Source: Ditylenchus dipsaci
Taxonomy: Eukaryota > Nematoda > Chromadorea > Rhabditida > Anguinidae
NCBI GenBank assembly: GCA_004194705.1
Contig: SADC01000918.1
Span: 1-64,000, forward strand
DNA: 64,000 bases
Reading direction: 5' to 3'
A program made the translations under genes and the position numbers. The notes under the pieces were generated by a model, which saw only the letters and a list, made by a program, of their open reading frames with translations, did no database searches and had not been told where the DNA came from. This document shows, piece by piece, positions 11,001 to 22,095 of this stretch (within the stretch, counting starts at the first letter, position 1; each line of letters opens with the position of its first letter).

Positions 11001-12897
11001 CGTTATAAGGATGTCTATTCCTGGTTGGATAGTCAATCGTAGGTTTTTCTGTGATTGATTATGTAGTTGCCTTGTTGTACCACTGCCGACAGGCGCCGAC
11101 GCTTGAACGCTGACTTTGTCAAAATCGCCACCATCACTGGCGCTGATAAAGATGTGTCAAATAAAAAGTTTAAAAAAAGACGCTCGAATGTTAGTTGAGG
11201 AAGCAGTACTTCCCACTTACCGTCGATGGCGCCGGTGCAACTCTGGAGTGTACTGCCATGTTATCATAAACTTTAACTTCCATAATTTATTATAGTCCGC
11301 CATGATGCCACTCACAACAATATGCCTCCGTTGACTATGCTGCGAAAAGCCTTGATGTTTTGCCGAAATTGGCTTTGGGTAAAAGCTTGATCCTGAATGC
11401 TACTAATCCAGAATGAATTTTCAGACAGAATACTGGAAGCGACAATTCAGCGAAGCAATTTCGAAGTGCCAAAAGAGGTCTGTGAGGAAGAGCGTTCCAA
11501 AAAAGACAATGCTGTCAAGTCCAAGATCTACGACGCTTTTGAGAAGTATAACAAATGGCGCAGAGTGGTAGGATTTTATGGTTTCTGTGAAGCTCCTACT
11601 AAAGCATGCCTGCGGTTTGGAGCTCACACCTTAATCCATCCAGTCACCTACTCCTGAAAACGCGGCTAATTTATTCGTCCCGATACCATAATAATCTTTT
11701 TAGGAAAGACTTCAGACTGAAATTGGATCCGAGGAGAGGGAACAGGTGCCATTCAAGCAGCTGATTGATAACATCACCGACTATCCGGAGTATTCATTTA
11801 ACTACCAGATACTGGTTAACATGGGTAATTCAGAGAATTCGTGCACAGTTTCGTCGAAATCTGCTTGTCCAAACAAAATTACATGAAGAGAGCCAAGCAT
11901 TTATCTGGCGGTAATCTTTGGGAGCTGAAAAAGCCAAAATGATGAATTGCATTTTTCAGGGCCGTTGCTTTTGTCTGCAAAGAAGGTAGAGGCAATCTCA
12001 GGAAATGAGCAAATGTGAGTTCTGTTATATTTGTATAGCTCTTAATTGACTTGTCTTATTTAGGTACTACTCTCCCATTGTTCGTCTTCTGAATGACAAA
12101 GGTCTGCTTCCTTCTCTGCTACTCGAGGTAGTTTTTTGAATGATTCACAAGTCTCCATAAGCTGGTTTTCATGATGTCACTTTAGTTGACTCGCCAAATA
12201 ATTGATGATTCTCGTAAGCTTACTTATACTATTTTATCTGTTTGAAACTTTGAAAGGCGTTACTTTTAGTCGATGTCGTCACTCGTTCACATCTAGGCGG
12301 CTGGGCAGATATGCTTTTGAAAGCGTTCGTGCAACAGGGCTCTCCACGATTTGCCGATACAATACCGGATGAAAGTTGGAAAGTCATTCTGAAGCACATA
12401 GTCTTAGCACCGCAATTCTTTCAAAGTGTTCAAATTGACAAGTAAGCTATTTCTGACTGTATGTGTATATACTTTTTCCGTTTTCAGAGTATTGTGCTTT
12501 ATGAATGGAAAAATCCCAGCAAAATCGTTGCGCCGTCTTCAGAAACTACTCAAAATTGGATTAGGTTCTGGCTGCGATGAAGATCTTGATGTCTCAACGT
12601 ATTCGGTCAAAACTTTGGCGGACCTGCAGAATAACTTGGACTCTACTGCAGGTGATTCTTTTCTAGGAGTTAATGTGAGTTCTAGTGCAGTATTTGCAGA
12701 CACCACATTTATCAAAGACCCCTGACTGGTGAGGAAGATTGGTCGATCAGTGCACCCGAGGAACTCGGTGTTTTAGGCCTAACTTGTAAATACTTTTGAT
12801 TTTGGCTGAATTAAAAATTGTACATTCAATTTTAGCCAAGCAGACTGCAGAATCTCTTTGTCTTTGCCTGGAGTCTTCAGAACAGAAAATTCTATGA
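8015..12897 (+). CDS. LAS1: LAS1-like HEPN endoribonuclease (pre-rRNA ITS2 processing)
   Basis: Exons recognised: 8015-8143, 8194-8228, 8286-8325, 8358-8473, 10874-10940, 10999-11038, 11296-11378, 11425-11567, 11704-11910, 11960-12014, 12064-12127, 12186-12213, 12270-12441, 12488-12675, then a last part ending at TGA 12895-12897. An AATAAA follows at 12953. The decisive motif spans the 11038/11296 junction: SIPGWIVNLRHDATHNNMPP, which contains the LAS1/HEPN catalytic RHxxxH. It is preceded by a LAS1-style helix (ALIYGSAIIRFINYV) and followed by TEYWKRQF. LAS1 with Grc3/NOL9 cleaves ITS2 in the nucleolus during 60S maturation (family knowledge). Several introns are very short (32 bp at 8326-8357). 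Single-base breaks occur near 11470 and 11838 and in the last exons. The first exon is not certain. Confidence 0.82.
8474..10873 (+). other. 2.4-kb LAS1 intron hosting a nested gene
   Basis: The donor GTAAAT and acceptor TTTTCAG join codons AG|A to give ...SAIIR|FINYV..., so this is one intron of LAS1. Apart from the antisense Ly6-type exons (8760-9332), the stretch 9333-10873 shows no exon I can defend. The signal-peptide exon of the nested gene should lie there or be lost. Confidence 0.7.
8760..9332 (-). CDS. Ly6/uPAR-domain protein, probably GPI-anchored (5' exon missing)
   Basis: Three exons splice in frame on the minus strand: 9332-9225, 9051-8959 and 8905-8760 (stop at 8760-8762). The mature part opens with LSLSCFDC, has Cys residues in the three-finger spacing (CxxC...C...C...C), then KGCSEDYEETQC. 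The 8959/8905 junction creates the family signature RCTCDTDYCNG (C-x-C-x4-C-N). A hydrophobic end of about 20 residues (LLFHAVLSMLYSC...AAI) follows, typical of a GPI-attachment signal. The first exon, expected to carry the signal peptide, was not found. The gene lies wholly inside a LAS1 intron on the opposite strand. Family members are cell-surface or secreted modulators; the specific role is unknown. Confidence 0.75.
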
Positions 12898-12952
12898 ATC
12901 ATACCTAGTTACCTGTCTACATTTGTTAAATTTTTGTTTGGTGATGTATTTG

Positions 12953-12958
12953 AATAAA
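12953..12958 (+). terminator. Polyadenylation signal of LAS1
   Basis: AATAAA lies 56 bp after the LAS1 stop codon and about 325 bp before the next start. Confidence 0.6.
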
Positions 12959-13282
12959 ATAATTCGGTTATTTGTGTTGCTTTCTAGGTAATTGGTCACA
13001 AATCCAAATGCATTATTGAAGTCTGAAAATCTGCGTTCGAATTTCCGCTATAATGGTGACTCAAACAATTTTAAATTTATTTTCTATATTTGAGGTTGAA
13101 ATTTAAAATTTTTCTGTTAGCTTCCTGAATTGCATCATACTGGACAGGTGTCGTTTGCTCCCCACATTGTTCATTCGACGATTTTCTCGTAGAATTTTCC
13201 AAGTTATGCTTCTGCATTAATTATCTAATTCTCTGTTACAGAAACTATTGAAAGAGATTTCTCCTTGGCTCAAAAGTTAGCG

Positions 13283-16148
13283 ATGAATGATCCAGTTGAC
13301 GAGAAGAATTTGAGTAAAAAGTGATTTTTTATTTTTATTTGCTGTAGCACCTACGATTACCGTACTTTTTGTAGTGAGCAGAAAAGATTAGCCAAGCAAG
13401 CTGCCAAGGCTGATGAGAAAGCCAAGAAAGATGCGGAGCGCGCCAAGGTAGCTCCGGTCCAGGCTGCAGTCAAGAAAGCCATCGATCCAGCAGATCCCGC
13501 GGAATACTTCAATATGCGTGTTGCTATGATCGAAGGTTCGTTTTTAAAACCTTCTGAATTACTGTTTGCCTGTATTTCTTTGAAATATGCCGTTCCGTCC
13601 TAGATCGTCGTGCTCGCAATGAAAACCATTCCCTCACAAGTTTCATGTGTCTATTTCGTTGGCTGAGTTCTTGGATAAGTATGGCCCTGAGGGTGTTATC
13701 AAGACTGATCAGATTCTGGAGAATGAAACCGTCAGTGTGGCAGGTAAATTTGTTGTAATTCTATCCGGTTTAATTTCAACCTTTTTCTAGGAGGGTCTAT
13801 TCCAAGCGTGAAGCTGGTTCTAAATTGATCTGTAAGTGAATGGTTTTCCTGACAGCTGCAGTGGTATGTAGGACTGATACTTATTTTTCAGTTTACGACA
13901 TCCGTGGCGAGTGTAAGCGTCTACAGATTTTGGCCAACGCGGTGTAAGAGTTTATAAGCAATTGTTGCTTAGGTTTAATTACTCTATTGTTAAAGGTATC
14001 ACCAGGGCGAAGATTTCGTTGAGCTACATGAGCGAATCAAGAGAGGTAGTTGATTAAAATTTTGTTTCGTTGATTCGTCTCTCATTGATTTATTCAGGAG
14101 ATATCATTGGTGTAGTCGGGTATCCTTCGCGCTCCAAGAAAAACGAACTAAGCATCGTTCCAACACAAGTGATTCAGTTGACGCCTTGCCTCCATATGCT
14201 TCCGCATACTCACTTTGGATTGAAGAATCAGGAGACCAGGTGTGCAACTTTTAATAATTCATTGGGTCTTCTTTGTTAATATCCTTCTCTAGATATCGAA
14301 TGCGATACTTGGATTTGATTATGAACCCTCATGTGCGCGAGAAGTTTGTCATTCGCTCCAAGATAATCACTTTTATCAGAAAATACTTCGATTCCCTGGG
14401 CTTTTTGGAAGTCGAGACTCCGATTATGAATCAGATTGCTGGAGGGCTACAGCAAAGGTTTGTCACTAATTTTTATGTTTTCACAGTTAAAGATATCAAT
14501 TTAAGCCGTTTGTGACTCACCACAATGACCTCGACATGAATTTGGTAAACGCTCTTGTGCTAATAGATCAAATTTGGCTGGCTAATGGGATTGTAATTTA
14601 GTTCTTGCGCGTGGCTCCTGAATTGTATCACAAGGTATATTTCGCAATCTTGGAATACCTCAAATAAACATATGTTTTAGATGTTGGTGGTTGGCGGAAT
14701 CGATCGTGTCTACGAAATCGGAAGGCTTTTCCGCAATGAAGGAATCGATCAGGTATTTGTATAGTTAATTCGGTAAATAAATTGGTGAGACCTATCTTTC
14801 TTGTTTTCAGACGCATAATCCGGAGTTCACTTCTTGCGAGGTAGGATTGGTTTTGAAATTAGCTGCCTAAAAAATCTAACAGCTTTTATTCAGTTCTACA
14901 TGGCATATGGTATGTCTTTCCTGAAATAATTATTGGTAAGTCAGTCAATCTACCGCCTTTAGCTGACTATGAGGATTTGATGAATCTGACTGAGGATCTT
15001 TTGTCAAGTATGTGAAGTCTATTTTCTCTCAATAATAACCTATGTGCTTTTAGAAATGGTGTTCAATGTTTTGGGCAGATACAAGCAGCAATATCATCCG
15101 AACGGTCCTGATACTGAACCGGTCTATGAAATCGATTTCACTCCTCCATTCAAGCGCGTACGCCCTTTAGCCTTGCGTTATTACATCCTTTGTATTTCTT
15201 ACTTTCTCAAGTCTCTAATTTTAGGTCAATATGTACAGCGAGTTGGAGAAGATCTTGGAGATTGAACTTCCAAAACCTGCCGACTTGGAAACTGCCGGTA
15301 AGTGACATTTTTATAATCCTTTTTGGGAAGCAACTTGTCAATTTTTCAGAAGCTCGCCAGATCTTCGACAAGATTTGCAAAGACCGTAACATTGACTGCT
15401 CCGAACCTAGGTGATTTGAGAGAGTTTATTGGTTGTTGGGTTTAAGATGAATTTTTAGGACTACTGCTCGACTATTGGACAAACTTGTTGGAGAATTGTT
15501 GGAAAGCACTTTTATAAATCCTACTTTCTTGATTGGCCACCCTCAAATTATGTCGCCTTTGGCTAAGTGGCACAGAACTATTCCGGGCGAGTTTAATTAT
15601 TTTCCTGATAATTTTATTCAATTAATCATCTCTTTTGAAATTTAGGATTGACTGAGCGATTTGAGCTTTTCGGTAATAAATGCATTACTCCTTAGTGATT
15701 TTGATGGCCTGGTTTTTCAGCTGCTACCAAAGAAATGGCAAATGCATACACAGAGTTGAATGACCCTATTACACAGAAGGCTCGTTTTGCTCAACAAGCC
15801 AAGGTAATTTTTGTGATTTATATTATTTAAATTTGTTTCATTTTAGGATAAAGAATCTGGGGATGATGAGGCTCAATTGGTCGATGAAAACTTTTGCACT
15901 GCTTTAGAATATGGTCTGCCTCCGACAGCAGGATGGGGAATGGGCATCGATCGCTTGTCAATGATTCTGACAGACAGCCACAATATTAAGGTTTCATTTG
16001 ACGCCAATTTCTTTATATCACATTTTTACTCGGATGAATTTTTTAGGAGGTGTTGTTCTTCCCGGCTATGAGACCTGATGATCAGCGCAAGACACCTCAA
16101 GAATTGGCAGCTGAGATGGCTCTGAATGGAGAAGTGAATCGTGCCTAA
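13283..16148 (+). CDS. KARS: Lysyl-tRNA synthetase (class II)
   Basis: Attaches lysine to tRNA-Lys. The chosen start, ATG 13283, begins exon 1 (13283-13320), which joins 13375-13535 to give [12 protein letters not shown], matching the animal KARS N-terminus. Twenty-two exons follow to TAA 16146-16148. The N-terminal Lys-rich helix is in exon 2 and the OB-fold tRNA-binding domain in exons 3-7 ([12 protein letters not shown]). Motif 1 region is [19 protein letters not shown], motif 2 RNEGIDQTHNPEF and motif 3 [14 protein letters not shown]. Three single-base gaps break the frame at about 13629, 13794 and 14449; in each case restoring one base of a short run recovers the conserved reading. Codons upstream of ATG 13283 stay in frame back to an acceptor at 13241, so an alternative (for example mitochondrial) N-terminus is possible. 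AATAAA occurs at 16286. Confidence 0.95.
15587..15645 (+). other. GC-AG intron in KARS
   Basis: To keep the conserved [14 protein letters not shown] reading, the exon must end at ATTCCGG and the intron must start GCGAGT. This is a GC-AG intron with an otherwise strong donor (G|GCGAGT). The alternative GT three bases on breaks the frame. Confidence 0.6.
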
Positions 16149-16285
16149 AATTTTGTTGGAATTCATTTGTTGCGTTTCGCTATCGTATGGTTGCCGTATA
16201 AAGTTATTTGTTAAGGCTCCGTTTTTAATGCTCTTGTTCGAATTTAGCTTCGATGTTGCTGGGTGCAATTAAGTCGGCTTTTCAC

Positions 16286-16291
16286 AATAAA
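16286..16291 (+). terminator. Polyadenylation signal of KARS
   Basis: AATAAA, 138 bp after the KARS stop. Confidence 0.6.
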
Positions 16292-16504
16292 ACTCGCATT
16301 TCACGTAACTTTTCATCGTCATGATTAAATAAATCAGATCCACTTGATCAATTTCTAGTCGCATTATACAAAAATTTGATTTCCTTTATTGATCGACTTT
16401 GTTAGGAATTTGTAATCGTTTGTCATTCGTTTGGAATGATTAACTATGATTAACCAAGAATGGCTAACCAATAAACTGATTGTTTATTGGTTGTTTTCCT
16501 TTGA

Positions 16505-16723
16505 ATGAGATTACTTAATACAGGATCACCGACTTTTATCATAGTTATAGGTAAGAAGAGTTTATATAATATACTTTCTTATCTCGGTTTTGCTGCAGCC
16601 TTCTCGTCTCATTTTCTCGCTCGGACCATCCAGCTTGTCAGCCCAGCTCACACTTCATTCCGGTACCCATGGGAGCATTATGGAACTGACAAAATTCTAC
16701 GTTTAAACATTCTGTTTTGCTAA
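16505..16723 (+). CDS. Small two-exon gene, unrecognised
   Basis: ATG 16505 opens a 46-bp exon (16505-16550). A GT...TGCTGCAG intron of 48 bp follows, then exon 16599-16723 ending in TAA. The splice is phase 1 and in frame, giving a product of about 56 residues that contains SFRYPWEHYG and a short hydrophobic N-terminus (FIIVIAF). It could be a small mitochondrial or membrane protein, but I do not recognise the family. It sits 356 bp after KARS on the same strand. Confidence 0.4.
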   Translation: MRLLNTGSPTFIIVIGKKSLYNILSYLGFAAAFSSHFLARTIQLVSPAHTSFRYPWEHYGTDKILRLNILFC

Positions 16724-17005
16724 AAGGCCTTGTGCTACCAATATTGATTTTTTAGTAAAGGCAAAAACAAGATACCGCATTTATTCTAATAGAATGCCAG
16801 ACTACTTATTTTTCAACATCCAGAAATTTTTTCGGCTCTGTGTTAAAACTGCAATAAGACGTGATTTACCCTTCTAGTTTTGGTTTTTTTTTGGCTTGTT
16901 GGTTAGAGATGCGCGCGCGCACTTACCTTAGACATAATTCCGAGCAAGACTCTTGATCAAAAATGCATTAAGCGACTCTTTTTGCCCAGTTCCAGTGACC
17001 AAAAC
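16724..17005. repeat. Half copy of the GAGATGCGC-core element, split by a hAT insertion
   Basis: From 16906 the sequence (GAGATGCGCGCGCGCACTTACC, then an AAAATGCATT word and TGCCCAGTTCCAGTGACC) matches the core and one arm of the hairpin family found at 26034, 38949, 40556 and 62893. The hAT at 17006 inserted into this arm, which resumes at 18339. The part 16724-16905 shows nothing recognisable. Confidence 0.55.
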
Positions 17006-18338
17006 TAGAGATGTGCACGATCGATATATCGTATCGTAAATATCGATCGATCGGTCCTAATTTTGACCAAAAATATCGATCGCGAATATCGCTGCACCAT
17101 TTTGAAAATATCGCATATCGCCTATCGTCTTTTTAAAAAATATCGCCTAGCAATTTTGAGATTTTTTGTTTAAAATTTGCGCGATGTTTTCACTAAAATT
17201 TTCGCCTACGGCACAATTTTTGGTATCATTTTGCTGACTGTTGTGGCATCTATTGTCGCAAAAGAATCATCGCCTTGCTTCGTTTGCGTTATTTTCGGTC
17301 GCTGTTTCGCGCTCGTTATGTTCTCTGATAAATAAAACTTTTATTCTTAGATGAGCCTACTCTGGAAACTCAAGCTCGACGGAGATGAAGCTGGCCGATT
17401 TCTTTTCAACAAGCTTTCGTCTACTAAATCAGATTGCAATGCATGCGCAAAGAAGATATCGACGTCAAACAAGGGAGTCACAAACTTGAAAGCTCATCTC
17501 GCGAAGCATCCGCAATACAAAGAGCAACTGGCAGAGATGGAGAAAGGAGAGCAAGCAAAGAAGGATCCATGCGAAAGGGGCTACAACAGTTTGTGATCAA
17601 GGGAACAGGTAATGCCTATGTTATTTGTTGGTTTTTTTGAGAAATTTGTTTTAGACGAAGTCTCGGCTCTCGACAGGAAGGTTATCCACCACGTTGCATG
17701 CACAAACCAGCCATTCTTGATTGTGGAAGAGGACACGTTTAGAGCTCTTTTTTCGTCATCTGACAGGGAGAACCTTACAGGTAGTTTCATCACTTATTTG
17801 ATTCGAGAGATTACATGCTGTGTAAGTTCCAGGTAAAAGGACTATACAGAATGGGCAATGCCACGGATTTATGCGGCAGTGAAAAAAGAAGTGGTTTCTC
17901 GTCTCGAAGATTGCTCGGCGCTCTCGTTCACCTCCGATATTTGGTCCAGCCCAGTGAGCAACTCTTTTCGGTGGCGCTAGACATCTACGACTACAGACGA
18001 TCAAATCTGAATCCAGAAAATGCGGAGATGCTATTGTTCCTTAACAAGAATCTGCGGATGTTGAATTTTAAGTATTAGGTGTTAATTGTTGTTTTATGTG
18101 TTGTTGTGAAGTGTAGATATCAGAAGCAATAAACTTTTATGAAGATTTTGTAGTGGATTTGAGCGGCGCAGCTGCCGCGGAAGATTTTTCAAGCTTTGTC
18201 TGCTTCTGGGGAAAAATATCGTATATCGTAACGATATATCGTTGCTAAAATTCATATCGTATCGTTATATCGATCGTTGGAAAATTAGCTCAAAAATATC
18301 GTATCGTTATGTCGTTAAATGACAAATGCACATCTCTA
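17006..18338 (+). mobile_element. hAT transposon, internally deleted
   Basis: A 1,333-bp element with ends TAGAGATGTGCA and TGCACATCTCTA, and a perfect 8-bp target duplication ACCAAAAC (16998-17005 and 18339-18346). Both subterminal zones are crowded with ATATCGTATCG/CGATCGATAT words, probably transposase-binding repeats. It carries a truncated transposase gene. Confidence 0.92.
17351..18078 (+). pseudogene. Truncated hAT (ZBED-type) transposase
   Basis: Exon 1 (from ATG 17351) encodes a BED zinc finger with CNACAKK and LKAHLAKHP (C-x2-C...H-x4-H). After one missing base near 17566 comes LQQFVIKG. A second exon (17655-17780) encodes the usual CTNQPFLIVEEDTFRALF segment, and a third encodes [11 protein letters not shown]. 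The frame then jumps directly to the C-terminal dimerisation remnant ([15 protein letters not shown]) and a stop at 18078. Most of the RNase-H-like catalytic core is absent, so it cannot be an active transposase. Confidence 0.8.
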
Positions 18339-18346
18339 ACCAAAAC

Positions 18347-18782
18347 GCGGTAGAATCCCTTAATACAAGGTGTTTTGCCTTGGTCCCCCAAGGCAATAAG
18401 TCTTATTTTGGCCAAAGATTTTTTTTTCAAAAATCTATCTTTTACGTGGAAAAGTGTCAGAAAACAACTTTTTAATCGTTTTAAGCATATAAAAATTACT
18501 TAGAAGTCATTTAAACATGATTTACAAATGTGCAAAAAATACCTCATTCTTCATTAGGTACAAAATTACAAACCCTGACTCTTCACTTAGATGCACCCTC
18601 ACTCCACTCCCCAGTGAACGAGTGTGGCTTTGCAAAGAGGGTTGGGAAGAGTGAGGATTTGAATCAGGGTTCTGATTTTGAGCTCTTTCTCACTCTCCAA
18701 ACCCGACAAAAAAATTCAAATTTTTCACAAATTATGTTTAACCTTATGATTTGATTATTCTTGAGACTGTCAATGTAAATTT
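18347..18782. other. Repeat debris
   Basis: Continues the element that received the hAT insertion, with a CCTTGGTCCCCCAAGG palindrome near 18378. No exon seen. Confidence 0.35.
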
Positions 18783-19119
18783 ACAAGGGAGGGACCCGAC
18801 TGTGACCTGGTGTTTTTCGATAATTTTTTTATGTGCGTTTTCTTGTAGAGCGTGCCCAAATTTCATGGGAATTTGGCCCCCACCTCTGAAACTCAATAAA
18901 ATTTTTAGGAATGACCCATGGCCCAAGGGTCAGCTATGAAAAACTATCATAGGGGTGTCGAGGTGTTTTTAAAAGTTTGAGACCCTTATATCACATTTTT
19001 GGACCTTCTGAGCTGTCATAGCCATATTTGTCATGAACTTGGGCACGCTCAACCAGAGTACGCAGAAAAAAATTTCTCGTCCAAGTTCCCCCAGGTCACA
19101 GTCAGGGTCTCTCCCTTGT
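18783..19119. mobile_element. MITE with ACAAGGGAG termini
   Basis: Inverted ends of about 28 bp: ACAAGGGAGGGACCC...GACTGTGACCTGG on the left, and the reverse of CCAGGTCACAGTCAGGGTC...CTCCCTTGT on the right. The flanks look AT-rich (AATTTA on both sides). No coding sequence. Confidence 0.6.
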
Positions 19120-20070
19120 TAATTTATCTAGAGGGCAATAAAACCGACTGGAGGTACCCAATTTACCTGTAGGTGCTGTAATAAACTGAGTTACCGAAGT
19201 TAGTTAGACGATACTCAATCCACCTGAAGGACACTGAATTTACCTAAAGGGTACTAAACCGTACGGGAATTACCCAGTTTACATGAGGATGTTCAAATTA
19301 CCTAAAGGGTTCTGAAATCACATAAAAGGACCCAAATAATCCAGAAATTACCCAAAACGATTCAGAAAGTATCCAAACCACCTGGACTGGTCCTTTTCTG
19401 AATTACGAAGAGCAATAATTAAAAATTAGAATGTTTGAGATTTGCATTTGTCTTGCAATTTTGTCTTTCAATTTTCTATTGGCACGGCTTTTCAAAACTC
19501 CCGAAGATGATTCTTTTAGCTTTTCAAGCAAATTTTGTGGGAAATTAAAAAACCTCTTGGAATTTGTCTAGGAAAACGAGTTTTCGACCTAAAGTGGCTT
19601 ACAGTTTACGCAGTTGCCCAACTTTATAGAGGAAATCCGAGCCTAAATTTTGGTATATGACTTATCCTCTGAATGCAGACCTCCGCACTCTCATGCGAAA
19701 ATAAGTTCATGTAACTTTTTGCCTTATATTTGACGTGAAGTCTGCACTTTCGTTTAACCTGTACACAAAAATTTTATAGGAAAAGTTTAAAATCTGATAT
19801 TTATGACCTGAGTCTACTTTTCGATTTTACGTCGAACTTTTACGTCGTTAAGAGAGGTTTTGAGTGAGGGCATGCAGACTTGAAAAATGACATTTTCTTC
19901 AAAAAGATTGTCACAAATTTTTTATTAGAAGGTGTTTTTGCAGTTAAGCATGGGTAATATTTCAGGAATATTACCGGTCACGTAATGAGAATTTAGCCAT
20001 CCTAGATAAACACCAAAATATTTGAATTGGCGCGTATAAACTTGGCGTTATACGTTTCCTCCCTTTTTCC
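19120..20070. other. Non-coding; degenerate ACCTAAAGG-type repeats
   Basis: At about 19140-19390, short words of the type TTACCTNAAGG and ACCCANTTTACC recur irregularly, like a decayed minisatellite. I see nothing in 19400-20070. Confidence 0.35.
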
Positions 20071-20474
20071 TAGAGGTGTGCATTCGGCCTCGGGAGGGAT
20101 TTCGGGATTGGGGCTTCGAAAAAATTCGGGATCGGGATTACGAAAAAAAAATTCCGATGGAAATTTCGGGATTTGCCGATCTGTCGAGTCCATGAGTAAT
20201 CAGGATAAATACAGGGTCTTTCAAGAAATTCCACTGATTTTAAACGCTCACAACTGTTTTCTTAATGGTATTTCAAAATTTATAAAGACTAAGCTTCCAA
20301 ATTTTTTCGCCATTTTATAAAAAGAATTTGGCCGAAAAAATACGAGTGGTTCCCCTGAGCCTTAGACCTTACCTTTCCAGAGGCTAACTACATACCAACA
20401 CCTAAACTACTAGAAAGGTATCAAGCAAAAATAGTGTTTTTTTATTTTACAGACAAATATTTACAGAAAAATTT

Positions 20475-22095
20475 GGGTCGTTTATGCCTTTAGGCCCCTT
20501 TTTTCCATTTGTGGAAAAAAAGGCCAAACGACTTACGTAAGTCGTTTGGCCCTTTTTTTCCACTTTTTCAAATTGGCGCCTTTTATTTATTTTTATTGTT
20601 TTTGTGCTTTCATAGTCTTGGCTCCAGGTAAATTTTTCCGAGGTGTATACTCTTTCTGGTAAATTTCCCTACTGTGAATTCACCCTCTGGCCGCTAAATC
20701 CCTCTGCAAAGATTTTCAAATTAATCTTTTTTTCTTGTGAAAAATCTTATCACTTAAAATGTTTTTCTATAATCCAGCATCCGTTTTATTCGATGATTTA
20801 TGCACCAACCCAACAAATGGTCGTCCATTTGGTGAAAATATTTTCTTTATGTGTTTGGGTTTCCGAAATCTGTTTTTTGCAGTAACTCGAGCATTCTAAA
20901 GAAGGTTTGACAATAGTAAAATGCCATTTTCTAAGGTAATTCTGAGTTTTCTAAAATGACAGTTTGGAATTTACAAGGTATATTCAGATTATCGGAATAA
21001 GTGAAGGTAACAGCTTTTCGAAGCCGAAAAATAAGAGAGAGAAAAAATTGACCCAGGTGGACATCCAAATCCACCACTTGTACCCGGATATGGAGCCGGA
21101 CTGAGTAGACTAACCAGTTAACTTCCTCATTTCGACCTATCTGCCTAGGTATCCACTTACCAGAGGTATCCATTCGTCTCCAGGTATCTTCATCCACTTA
21201 AACCATTTGAGCATTGGGTAACACTGCCTGGCTACTACTACCGAAGCATTTCCACCAGAATACCGTTACCTAGGTAGAACAACCTGAGCACCACCTGGTT
21301 ACCCTTCGGGATACGTGATTAACGCAGAACTGGGGCTCCTGCAAGTCAAATTGCTGTTTTAGCATTATCAAACCGTGTTTGGAACACGATTATGGATAGG
21401 GTAGAATGACTTTTAAGACGCTACTGTCATATACCCCCCCCCAAAAAAGCTACTGTAATATGCCTGCACCACAAGTTCCTGGGTTTGAAAGTACTCTTAG
21501 ACGCTTAGAGAATTAGTACTCTAAGGATACCAACCATCTCGAGAAGTGGCCCCTGTATTATTCCCTTCCCCTCCCAACACAGCCCGCAATCCCATTTAAA
21601 TTGCTTTTCTGGTCCTTTTATGGCGAAATTATTGTGTAAAAATGGTTTTTGACCATCCCTAAAAAAGTCGGTTTTTGGGGGGGGGGGTATATGACAGTAG
21701 GTCGATTTTTGGGGGGGGGGTATATTACAGTAGCGCTTTTTGGGGGGGGGGGGTATATTACAGTAGCGCTTTTTGGGGGGGGGGGTATATTACAGTAGCG
21801 CCACTTTTAGTTAGTTTCAGCTAAATCAAAATTTTGGATTTTAGAGATGGATACCCATTTAGAGGAGGTACCAGGTAATTCCCTATCCACCCTGAGGCTT
21901 AAAAGTCTTATAAAAATTAGTTTATGACGATTATTCAAGAAAATAATAATAAAAGAACAACAAACTGCAAAAACCAATAAAACTAAAAAGGCGCGTATTT
22001 AAAAAGTGGAAAAAAAGGGGCCAAACGACTTACGTAAGTCGTTTGGCCCTTTTTTTCCACAAATGGAAAAAAGGGGCAAACGCCCCTACGCCGAA
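20475..22095. repeat. Nested inverted-repeat pair with 30-bp palindromes
   Basis: Arms at about 20475-20585 and 21990-22095 are inverted copies. Each contains the same perfect palindrome centred on ACTTACGTAAGT (20522-20551 and 22019-22048, GGCCAAACG...CGTTTGGCC). The arms bound an insertion inside the hAT-like element. A half copy of the CATGCTGAAGATGG hairpin family lies near 20838-20985. Confidence 0.6.
21418..21801. repeat. Poly(C)/poly(G) terminal-repeat element, multiple right ends
   Basis: The left end is GACGCTACTGTCATATA followed by a C run. The right side has repeated ends, G run + GTATATTACAGTAGCG, at about 21680-21801, as if several copies inserted into or duplicated each other. 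Confidence 0.6.
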
